22,996 nucleotides of DNA from positions 1-22,996 of the forward strand of contig CAXKVR010000841.1 in the NCBI GenBank assembly GCA_964058845.1. Reading direction: 5' to 3'. Each line of letters opens with the position of its first letter. Position 1 is the stretch's first letter. Under the pieces are notes generated by a model. That model ran no database searches, was not told where the DNA came from, and saw only the letters and a list, made by a program, of their open reading frames with translations. Of this stretch, positions 1 through 9,210 are shown in pieces. The stretch comes from Carex sylvatica. Its lineage: Eukaryota; Streptophyta; Magnoliopsida; Poales; Cyperaceae. The translations under genes and the position numbers were made by a program.

Positions 1-390
1 ATTTTGGCAAATCTATATAATATTATTATGTATAATACACAAATCATGCACTAAAAATGATAAGAAACTAATGTGTGTTTTACTGTTCATCAATTTCAAC
101 AGTCTAAATTAACAACTCCCGATGCATCTTCAAACCATACTCAGATAGCATAATAGGCTATCCTTTTTGTTCAAAAACACTCGTATTTCTTTTAGTTTTC
201 AAACTTATTTGGATTAATTTGACAAATTTTGTCAAGATTGTCGAATAATTCCATTGTCAATGGATTCCAAAAATAACCAACTAGAAAATGGATTAAAAAG
301 CAAAATAAGATGAGGCAATCTGACCATAATACCATTAAATTCTCAATATCAATGTTTCATAATAGATACGACATAATTATTTCATTTTGT
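1..390. other. AT-rich downstream flank of the FAR1-like gene
   Basis: No gene is visible. Transcription of the minus-strand FAR1-like gene runs into this stretch, so its 3'UTR and polyadenylation region should lie here. I see no single convincing AATAAA signal on the minus strand close to the stop. Confidence 0.5.
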
Positions 391-409
391 AAAAAAAAAA
401 AAAAAAAAA
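391..409. repeat. A19 homopolymer (T19 on the FAR1-like gene's strand)
   Basis: A run of 19 A on the plus strand. On the coding strand of the FAR1-like gene it is a T run starting five bases after the TGA stop (417-415), so it would be a poly(U) tract at the beginning of the 3'UTR. Its length is prone to slippage and assembly error. Confidence 0.9.
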
Positions 410-414
410 CTTTT

Positions 415-3400
415 TCAAGAGAAACAAAAAGTACCATTTGCAGCACGGAGCAGTGGGTTTCCTTGTTGACCCCTAACCACATTATGAGGTTGAGTGCTTG
501 ATGAGGGCCCGGGCGCAGGAAGAGCAGCATGGTTACCCATCTCTGAAAACCCACTTGTTTGAAAGATATGATCAAGGTGTTTCATGAGCGCATTTGATTG
601 ACTCTCAATAAATCCTATCGCTTCATCAGCCCTAGCAGCCCTTGCCGCTATCATGCTAGCGATTCTACAGAGTTCCTTGTACCGTGCTTCGGTGGTAGAC
701 ACTCTAAGACTGTTATCCAGATCATTAGCAAAATGACTCGATCGTGCATCCTTGATCCACCTCCTGATAATATACTGATCTGGCAACTCCTTAATATTTT
801 TTAAGTCGAGGACCTTAAGCATGTGTGCGCATTGGATACCAGTCGATTCAAAACGCTTGCACGTGCATGTGATTGAGTGATCCAAAGAGTCATACCTGAC
901 AGTATGCTCGCCGGGTTTCTCATCGATCATCACTTTGTACTCTGAAACCATGCCGGATGCAGCATGCGGGTACGCCATGCTGTTCATGTAGTCTTCGAAC
1001 TCCGCTTGAAACATTTTGAAAGCTGCGGTGGTATACAGGTTGCCAACCTGCTTTAGAATTCGGAGAGTAGGGATTGGCAGGGGGGCTTCAGTATCCATTG
1101 GTAATTTCGTCGATCTGTAATCCTCGAGTATCATATCGTATTTCTTTAGCAGTTGAAGGAGATCTTCTTGCTCATTCAACTCTTTCCTCAGCTGGGTCAT
1201 CATATTCTCCTTTCGTAATGTCATAATTATGTCGGCAGTGAACACGTGTTTCCAGTACGGCAAAGCCCAGCTCTCTTTTGTTTTAAACAACTCATTCATC
1301 CACTCGTTATCACCGAGATTATACTTCTCAATTAATTTATCCCAAGCAAATAGAAACCCTGGTTCATCTTCGTTTTCAAACATAACAGGTGCGAAGGCAT
1401 GCATGAAACTGGCCTTTGCATTGTCTACCAGTTGCTTCAAATTCTTCTTCGCACTATGATACACATGCCACACAGTGGCATGATGCATAGTTCCGGGCCA
1501 GACAGAAGCTACTGCATCGGAATACTTTGGACCCACGTCTGTCAGAACTGAGCCTGGTTGCTTGCCATGCATCGCATCATTGAAAGCCTGAAATAACCAT
1601 TTGATGCCCTCTGCGCTGTCGTCATACATCAATGCAGCGCCAAAAACCATCGGTTGTCTGAAGTTATCGACACCGACAAACAGTCCGAAAGGCCGACTGT
1701 AGGTGTTCAGACTGTATGTCGTGTCATAGAGTACCACATCATTGAAGTACATGTAGTCGAGACATGACTTTGCGTCAGCCCAAAAGAAATTGATTGCCTT
1801 GCCTTCATCGTTGCACCCAACAGCATAAAATAACGAAGGGTTTTCAACCTGAAAGTGTAGACGGTACAGGTCAAATTACACTTAGCAAGACACAAATTCA
1901 TACCCATTTGACTTGTGAAAGATCCGAGTTAAAACTTTGACTAAGATTGAAGCACAGCATTGCATGGACCAATCAGGGTGGTAAGTGATAACAGCATACA
2001 AAGCTGTGTTTTAGTATGCAAAATTGATCCTTGCCTTCAGTAGTGGCTACTGTTCAACAAGATATCATATTAAATGTTTGAGTAGGGTTCAGATGCCTAT
2101 GTCTTTCATGCCTCACATCCCGATCTCCGTTTTTAAAGTTCAAACAGTCGATCCAAACTGCTCAACTTGATCTCCATATTAAAAGGTGTCTTGCATCCTT
2201 ATTTTTTGGAAAAAAATTACTATTTTTTTAGATAGGTACAAAATCAGTTTTTGGATGGTCCAGATTCTTCCGAAACAGTGATCTTGTACCTATCTAAAAA
2301 AATAGTAATTTTTTCCAAAAAATAAGGATTTGGTCTCTAAGCACATTTTTAATATGGAGAATAAGTTCAACGGTTCGGATCAATTGTTTGGACCTTGGAA
2401 ACAGAGATAAGGATGTGACACACGATTGAGGCATAAAAGACACGAGACACTTGAACCCTGCTCTATATATTTACATTTTCTAATGTTGTGAAAATACTCG
2501 GGGAAAATCTGGGACAATTATCTTTTAATTCACTGTGTTTTTCCTTGAGCAGGATACAGAAAACCTACTAGAAGCTACCACTCGGGGAAAATCTGTGACG
2601 ACTATCTTTTAATTCACTGTGTTTCTCCTTGAGCAGGAGACCAAAAACCTACTAGAAGCTGGTATATGAAAGGCACAAGATGCCATTTTGTACTGCAGAG
2701 TTGTCTACTCAAATTAAATACCTGGAGGTTTTGAAGGTACTCAAGAGCGGCCCCCGCATCCCCAGCCAGCATACCATGCATGCGTTTCCGGCGCTGGTAA
2801 TCAGGCAAATCGAGCTCAAGCATCTTAGACTTGAGCTTGTGAGAGCGTAATTTGTGCACACTTTCAGGGTCTTCTAGAGGGTGGTTGTGCTCCGAGACAA
2901 ACTTAGAGACTTTAAACGATTTACTCGGAGGTTGGACCTTGATAATCAGGCATGCCTGGCAGCCTGTCCTGCTAGGAGTTGGGCCTGCACGCCTTGGCGT
3001 CTCTTCAGGGTCCCTGTGCTTGTCCTTCTCAGCTGTAGAAGGGAATATTAGTTGAAGAATTAAAACAAATAATGCAGAGGTACAATTGCAAGTTTGTAAC
3101 CAAGAATTGCAACGATTACAATCCGCAAATAGTAGCCAATACAGGTTCAGATAATGTTACCCTAATTTAAACAATTAAACTGCAACAGACAAGTAGGAAT
3201 AAGAGTTTACTCAGATCCAGCGACCAGTATAACATGCTAAATCCATTTGTTGGTTATTTAAGAATAAAAAAACTTATAGGGCTGTAAATCACGTATTGGC
3301 CAAGACATTAATACTAAAACCTAAAGAGGGGTGTATTTTTTGTATGCATTGTTACCAGCTGGTACCATTATTACTGTTAGGACTACTACTACTATTACTA

Positions 3401-5388
3401 TTATTATTATTAGTGCTACTACTACTACTATTATTATTTTTATTACTATTTTATTACTATCTACCTTGACTTTATGATTATGAATGGGTTTCATTTCTAG
3501 CCTACCCCAACTTGTTTGGAACTATAGGCTTGGTTGTTGTTGTTCGTTACCAGCTGGTAGACAAACTTGCAGGGGCAGAAGGTAGTGTTTGGGAAAGGGT
3601 ACTAAACCCCAAAATCTCAATTTTCTAGTTCCACCCATGCAAATTTGCATAGAAAAAAAGGCTAGGAGCAACATACCAAAACCCTCTCGAGAACAAACAA
3701 AGATGCGTGAGACAAGCATGCCCTTATGCTTCTTCTTGTATGACTTGCGTACGCTAAACCCAACATGCTCGGCATACTTGTTGTAGAAGGCGTACGCGTC
3801 ATCCTCAGTCTCAAAGCGCATGTCAAGAGCGGGCCCATTCTTTGGATCATACAGTGGTGGTGGAGCCCGCGGTCCCAGCACCATCTTCACCGCAGGTTGA
3901 TCAGCCAGTGGGTGGTTGTGCTCCTCTACAAATTCTGTGACCCTGAAAAATTACAAATTAGGTTTAATAAACTGCAGAAACCAAATAGTTGTCACATAAA
4001 ATCAGGCTTTTATTACCTCCCATCCCCCCCACCCCCCCACCCCCAACCAAACTGTCCTGCTTCCACCATAAAGAAACAAATACCTTTTACTCATGATGGT
4101 AAATTCACCATGCTATAAGAGAGAGAGAGAGAGAGAGAGAGAGCAGAGGTAAAAGTGATCATTCAGGATTGTTCAAAAACTGAGTACTTATTTCTCAAAA
4201 AAATATTTGTTGGAGTTCTCCGTTTGTGTTTCATGTCTTTAGTTAAAAGAAAAATACGTGAAATGCTTTCTATTATATTTTTGAAGTTCCTTGGTTTCTG
4301 CAACCAGTTTTCATTTCCTTTTACAAGGAATGAAGGTAAGCTCAATACACTGTACTATTTCTAATTTGCTGGATTGAAAAGTTGGATGATTTTAATGAAA
4401 CTAATTCAAAGTGGTTATAATAATTCATTTTCTTCGTTTATGATGATGCTATATCTGTGTGCTTCCTAATATTTGGTGAGAGGGCAATTCATTTGTTAGA
4501 TGTTAATCAGATAAACAACGATGGCTGTTTCTAACCATACCCTTAGAGCTCCATTGAGATGATTAACTAATGATATATTTTAAAAATAACAGTCACAGGG
4601 CAAAGGCAATAGAGTCTTTATTTATACATCTTTACAACAATAATTTGTTTGCTTTCCGTAATATTTTATTAATTCTCATCCCATTTTAATATATCTTCTA
4701 AAACATGATCCATTTTCAAAAGACCCTTAATTAGATCACTTTAGACTCTCTGTGCCTCTTCTTGCTCAGTAGATTTTTATTCTGAACAACCTGGCCTCAT
4801 GAAAACAATAAGGAACTCTATATTTTTATTAATTTAAATTTTTTTGGCTTAAATGCAATTACTAGATACTGCAAAATTATTTTGTTAGTAAGAATTGTTG
4901 GTATCATAAACATAGCATATATCCTTAAAAAAAACAGAGAGAATTATCATATGTCCAGCATGCAATAGCATATATGCCAAACTACCCAAAAAAAAGGAGA
5001 GGAAAATTTACCTAAACGCACCACAAGGGATGATCTTTATGCAAAGACATGCGCCACACCCAGTCCTTGACCCAGGGGCGCGAGGGTTCTTGGTCTCGGT
5101 TCTCTCCTGCTTGAACCCTTGCCTATGGCACACAAACCACCTCTTCGTGACAGCGAGGCGAGTATTTCGGCTCTTGTGCGACTTTCTAACCACAAACCCG
5201 ATTCCCTCAGCGTACTTCTTGTAGAACTCGTACGCGTCATCCTCTGTCTCGAAATACATGCCGATTTTCGGCTTGAAATCGATGTCCTCTTCGTCCTTCT
5301 CTCCTTCATTTGCCTCCACGATCGCGACTGGGAGGGATGATTCGTCGGGGTTTGTGTCGGATTCGGGCAGCACCTCCGGATCCGCCAT
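415..5388 (-). CDS. FAR1-RELATED SEQUENCE (FHY3/FAR1) family protein, four exons, 795 aa
   Basis: A domesticated MULE-transposase transcription factor; relatives act in the nucleus, FHY3/FAR1 in phytochrome A signalling. Coding exons by splice sites and frame: 5388-5012, 3942-3677, 3032-2722, 1848-415. All introns are GT-AG, phases (2, 1, 0) join without a stop, and the total is 2388 nt. Residues 1-40 are acidic. FAR1 domain 1 is about 55-138 (C87, C111, H134, H136) and domain 2 about 177-267 (C209, C239, H263, H265). The MULE transposase domain starts near 319, with D360 (in YDTTY), D422 (in LTDVG) and E532 (in RKEN) at the DDE positions. The SWIM finger is C646-x-C648-x9-C658-x-H660. The tail (about 692-740) is helical and alanine-rich. 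Two oddities: the usual HRxCxWH motif reads HHATVWH, so Cys is Thr443; and the linker between domain 2 and the transposase lacks the usual GG/GFT stretch. The start is the first ATG in frame. Which FRS subgroup it belongs to is not settled. Basis: sequence plus family knowledge. Confidence 0.93.
2080..2463. mobile_element. Long-arm foldback MITE, Mutator-like, in intron 3 of the FAR1-like gene
   Basis: A 384-bp non-coding element with inverted arms of about 170-180 bp. The ends read gagtagggttca and tgaaccctgctc. The inner part of the arms is almost perfect: 2195-2241 pairs with 2284-2329 with a single one-base indel, around a 42-bp loop. Flanks taaatgttt (2071-2079) and tatatattt (2464-2472) agree at 7 of 9 positions, as expected for a decayed 9-bp Mutator-type target-site duplication. 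A second copy of the family begins near 22863. Family assignment is inferred from arm length and duplication size. Confidence 0.85.
2496..2660. repeat. Two-copy tandem duplication, 81-bp units
   Basis: Units 2496-2576 and 2580-2660 each begin actcggggaaaatct and end ctactagaagct, with three bases between them. I count about 7 differences in 81 positions. They lie in intron 3 of the FAR1-like gene, about 60 bp from the exon 3 donor (2722/2721). Confidence 0.9.
3351..3559 (+). mobile_element. Retroposed SINE- or LINE-like 3' end with 14-bp target-site duplication
   Basis: The perfect 14-mer gttaccagctggta occurs at 3351-3364 and 3546-3559, enclosing a 181-bp insert. The insert ends with a (GTT)n tail (about 3533-3543) preceded by agcctaccccaacttgtttgg, a segment I recall as typical of the 3' end of Au-type plant SINEs and allied retroposons. 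The first half is a (TAC/TAT)n-type simple repeat and not a tRNA-like head, so the copy is 5'-truncated or replaced. The structure (short tail repeat plus a long, exact duplication) fits target-primed reverse transcription. It sits in intron 2 of the FAR1-like gene, antisense to it. Confidence 0.75.
3370..3461. repeat. Imperfect (TAC/TAT)n trinucleotide repeat
   Basis: About 90 bp of ACT/ATT trinucleotides with a few interruptions, forming the 5' half of the retroposed insert at 3365-3545 in intron 2 of the FAR1-like gene. Confidence 0.9.
4019..4048 (-). other. G-run tract, potential G-quadruplex, in intron 1 of the FAR1-like gene
   Basis: The plus strand carries C runs of 3, 7, 7 and 5 separated by one or two bases (4019-4021, 4024-4030, 4032-4038, 4040-4044). 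On the coding strand of the FAR1-like gene this gives four G tracts of at least three with one- or two-base loops, which fits the standard G-quadruplex pattern. It lies about 75-105 nt upstream of the exon 2 acceptor at 3943. Confidence 0.7.
4119..4143. repeat. (GA)12 microsatellite
   Basis: An uninterrupted GA run of 25 bases in intron 1 of the FAR1-like gene. It reads as (TC)n in the transcript sense. Confidence 0.95.
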
Positions 5389-6121
5389 TGTTGCTGGGGT
5401 TTTGGTCGGTCGTTGCGTTAGAATTGGACGGGGGAGGCGGAGCTGAAAGAAATTGGGATTTGCTATGCCCTAGATTGCGATGTTGCCAGATGTGTCGAAT
5501 TGGAGGGTCAAAGGCTCTATCCTTTAGCAATTCAGATTCCCTAAAGTACCTTGAAATTTGTGTTTGTATGCCTACCGTCCGATCAAAATCTGCACGACTA
5601 TTAAAAGCACGTCGTTAATCCTACATAGGTCCAGATTGGCCCAGAATCTGATCGCACGGTCATAATTTAAACTCAATTTTGAGTTACTTTAGGGGATTTT
5701 GACCCATCATATGGTGAGATTTTTGGTTGCTCCTGGTACATTCTATTAACTCGAGACCATAACTTTTGAAGATAAAAAGGGACCCACTTCCTGAGTTAGA
5801 ATATTTCGTACGGAAGTGACCTGGGCGGTGACACATATTATGGCCTCGGACCGGAGAGAAGCTGGTGATGCGTGCGCTAATCGCAGTGGTTTTGGAGGTA
5901 TGAGCGGAAAGATGCGTACACAGTGAGATCACATGGTTCCGGACACAAGGATTGAACCATACAGACCGGAGCTGCCGAAGTGGCTCGCTAGAGAGTAAGA
6001 GTGGAGGGAGTGACGCTTATGTAATTTTGTCATATTTGGCGCCTCGTGAGCGCAGTATATTGTTACTTAAAAAAAAAAAAAAAAACCGCAGTAACATTCA
6101 CAAAAAGATGCATCTTTTCTT
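5389..6121. other. Upstream region of the FAR1-like gene
   Basis: The minus-strand gene's 5'UTR and promoter must lie here. Directly upstream of its ATG (5388) the coding strand is C-rich and pyrimidine-rich, as in many plant leaders. I see no convincing TATA box, and short open frames on either strand look accidental. The part from about 5700 to 6065 is less AT-rich than the spacer beyond it and is followed by an A-rich run near 6069-6085, so it may be an old retroposed piece, but I cannot recognise a family. Confidence 0.4.
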
Positions 6122-6700
6122 GAGCGAGGTTACGGTACATTGTAACACGCGGATTGTCCCGTACATTAGATTCATATTATTATTTTTAAAATTTAAATAA
6201 TTAATTCAAACTGTATATCATTATTATTATATAAAAATATATTTATAAATCAAATTTTATATTATTTGAAAAATATATTATATTTTTAGATAAATAGAAA
6301 ATCACTTAATATATAAAATTGAACTATTTCAATGTAGTGATTTGCATCTTATCTCATATTTTACATTTTTTTTCGAAAAATCTTAACCGTTTACATATGT
6401 TCTATACGAATTTCAAAGCTCAAATAATACTCCCCCTGCTATCCTTGAATAAGCATTGGACACGCCGATCGCGTAAAGTATGAGATATCTGAGAGGATAC
6501 ACACTCGTGATTTTCTACCTACTTAAAAAATATTAATAAAATAATAAAATAGTAAAAAATTTGATTTTTAAGTATATTTTCATATGATGATAATATTAAA
6601 CTGTTCAAATTAATTATTTATACTTTGAAAACAGATATATAAATCCAATGCACGGACCGATCTAGGTATTGCAAATTTGCAATGTACCATAGCCTCACTC
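6122..6700. mobile_element. Foldback transposon remnant, 579 bp
   Basis: The left end reads gagcgaggttacggtacattg and the right end is its near inverse (caatgtaccatagcctcactc). The arms continue as a degenerate inverted repeat for roughly 190 bp, meeting at matching taaatagaaaatcac and gattttctaccta segments. No coding capacity is seen. The flanks are T-rich, so a target-site duplication cannot be read reliably. A related copy lies at 14127-14486. Confidence 0.75.
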
Positions 6701-7905
6701 TTTTTTTTCTTTTTTAATAACTTAACTTGATTACAAATGGAACTTTATATTCCAACCAATTTGAACTCAAATCGAATTTTAATTCTGCACGAGCTGTTGT
6801 TATATCATTTAAAATAATTGAAGTGCGCGTAGTTGATTATAAATAATATTTTGATAAAGTATAAAGGATGTGTTCATATTGAAAAAAAAAAACAAGTCTG
6901 TAGATGACTATATAAATTCAAATTGAATTTACATTTTGAGTCGATTTTAAGAGAGCCAACTAAATTGATTTGGCCCTTTCAAAGAAAAAAACTAAAATGA
7001 TATGGAGCTCGAGCTTGTAAGGATCTTATTGAACAAGAGAGGAAGACAGGCGGTGACCTTTCTGTCTCTTGTGTCTCCACTTTTCCTTCCTCCCCTCCCT
7101 CCTCTCTTTCTTGTCTTTCTAAACCTTGATTAAGTTATATTTTCCGTCTTATTATGCTTCACTTGAAACATATTGTTGGCTGCTGTGTTATACCTTATTT
7201 TGCTCTGATCGTACACATATTCAGACTGACAAGTTGGACCCACATAAAATCGGTTTACTTGTTTTTATAAAACAACACATTGGACAGGTCAAAACTAGTT
7301 TAGAATGATGTTTAATGAAAAAAAAACCGGTTCATTTAGATAAAGAAAAAAAATTCACGTATATCTTCAAAATCCGAAAGACACATATGTGGGTTTCTCA
7401 TAAATATTTTACAATATAAATATTTACACTTTATTGAGTAAATATGAATACTTGACATTTCAGAAAAGAATACTTGACAAGGTATTAATATTTGCACACT
7501 GAAGTATGAATACTTGAACGACGAAGAATCCGAAAATACTTCATCACGGATCTCATTTGAAAGAGAAAATTATGTAGAAGATGTTTGTAGTTTTAGATTT
7601 GCAAAATTCCTCACAGATCATTAGAAAATATTGACGATATTAAACGAATAAAGAAAAACTCACTTCTAAAAACGTGTAAAAAATAAATGTGTAAAAGAAA
7701 GTTGATGTCCAGTTTTTTTTTAATACTTAATACATTATATGGTAATACTTGCGCGTATAAGTATTTATACATGCGGGCGTCAGTTGTAATTTTTTTTAAA
7801 TATAAGTAGTCTCCCAAGTAGTTAGTGATCTCCATCGTACTTTATGTATCAGTTAGTTAGGGGAACGTTTAAGGGACTGAAGTAGGAATACTATTAGTCG
7901 ATCTC
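6701..7905. other. AT-rich intergenic spacer, no gene seen
   Basis: Long A and T tracts with only short open frames that resemble no known family. A pyrimidine-rich patch near 7055-7115 is the only compositional break. I can support no promoter, RNA gene or element with ends. Confidence 0.5.
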
Positions 7906-7956
7906 TTTTTTCTAATCTTATTAATTTCCATAAGACTTTGTATGAACCTGGTTTTT
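7906..7956 (+). repeat. 51-bp direct repeat, copy 1
   Basis: Begins with six T then ctaatcttattaatttcc and ends cctggttttt. It is identical over 51 bp to 8158-8208, with the start positions 252 bp apart. Confidence 0.95.
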
Positions 7957-8157
7957 GAAATTTTGATGAATAAATATGATATATGAATTTTTTTTTAAAA
8001 ATTAAAACTTTTAAAAGGTATACATAAAATTTCTCTTTAAATAAAATCTTTTTTGTTTTTTGTTTGAGATCAAAGTTCTTAATTTGAACTAAAGCCTACA
8101 ATACTGAAGTGAACAGAACAGGAAACGCTAAGGTGGTTCAGGCGGCTTCGTCTTGGG

Positions 8158-8208
8158 TTTTTTCTAATCTTATTAATTTCCATAAGACTTTGTATGAACC
8201 TGGTTTTT
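8158..8208 (+). repeat. 51-bp direct repeat, copy 2
   Basis: Identical to 7906-7956 at every position. The 201 bp between the copies are unlike the flanks of copy 2, so this is either a local duplication or the paired ends of a small insertion. Confidence 0.95.
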
Positions 8209-9075
8209 AACATATTTGTGAGTCTTCTAAAAATCTGTAAGGTTCAACTACCAGTATAATTCGAAAATAAATCAGAAACTGTTCATTTAGTGGAATGCAG
8301 AAGAAAAAAGAAGTTGATTTTTGGGCACAAATCTCGAAACATATGAACAGTTGGGGTTAAAAAAACATAATCAAATATTGTAACTGCTTAAATTTTTTAA
8401 AGAATGACGTACTAAAAATTAAAAAAGAAACTAACAAAATAAGAAAAATAACAAAATTAACCTACAAATTCATATTTTTTTATGCAATACATAAGTGTTA
8501 CATTGAACTGCTCTAATAGAACCTTTATATTGTCTAACTTTTGTATCCTTCAAAACGATTCAAATTTCAACAACCATAAAGCATAGCAACAAACCGTTCG
8601 AGTCACGTTCGAGTCACTTTTGTATAATATAAATGATGTTAAAAAAAGCAACAAAGAAACAAAAAATAATAAGTAAACAATATACATTTTATGTACTAGT
8701 ATTGCTATGATTAGCTAGTCCTAAAAAAATCATCTGTATATGAAATTTCTTGTTTTTATTTATCTAATCTTCTGCCAGCCTACAAATATAAATACTAAAT
8801 AGGAAATGCTTTAACAGACGTATAACACACTTTTCTTTGACATAAATAGAGAACTCCATAAACAAAGATCACATATTAATTAAGAGATAAAAATAAATGA
8901 GATATAGAAAGAGAAGCTATTCGTTTTCTTTAAAAAAAAAAACATTAATGAGAGTGTTGAAGTAATAGTTGGAGCAAGACCTGGTGGCCTAGCGGTACGT
9001 AGCAGCATGTTTGTGTATGTTTTATAAAATCATCTTTTAGTATGAACGTAGGCATTTCTTTAGAAAATGCCATTT
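8209..9075. other. AT-rich intergenic spacer
   Basis: No gene is seen. It contains a small tandem duplication, gttcgagtcac twice in a row (8596-8606 and 8607-8617), and a GC-richer patch near 8976-9008. Confidence 0.5.
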
Positions 9076-9210
9076 AGGATATATAGCTGGTAGAATTGTT
9101 TCGCGAGATGCAGTTTAAGTTGATCATAGGCTCGTTATGGACAAAGAGGGTCTATGGTTAACTTAACTATACCTCGCCAAACAATTTTACCAGGTGTCTG
9201 TAACCTATGT
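9076..9210. mobile_element. Short hairpin element, possible MITE
   Basis: The left arm beginning ggtagaattgtttcgcgag (about 9092) and the right arm ending cgccaaacaattttacc (about 9191) are inverted copies. They pair over about 43 bp with roughly 80% identity and one gap, around a loop of about 20 bases. Weaker pairing extends outward on both sides. The size and shape fit a small MITE. A microRNA-type precursor cannot be excluded from sequence alone. Confidence 0.5.

Noticed and set aside
3765..4118. Plus-strand open frame of 117 codons over exon 2 and intron 1 of the FAR1-like gene
   Set aside because: It lies antisense to well-supported coding sequence and resembles no protein family.
5310..5618. 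Plus-strand open frame of 102 codons antisense to the start of the FAR1-like gene
   Set aside because: A mirror of GC-rich coding sequence and leader, with no recognisable domain.
5945..5965. ggattgaacc, similar to an inverted B box of a tRNA-like promoter
   Set aside because: One base short of the consensus, with no matching A box on that strand.
8976..9008. A tggcctagcgg motif resembling the A box of a tRNA gene or tRNA-derived SINE
   Set aside because: There is no B box at a suitable distance and no cloverleaf can be drawn, so neither a tRNA nor a SINE head can be supported.
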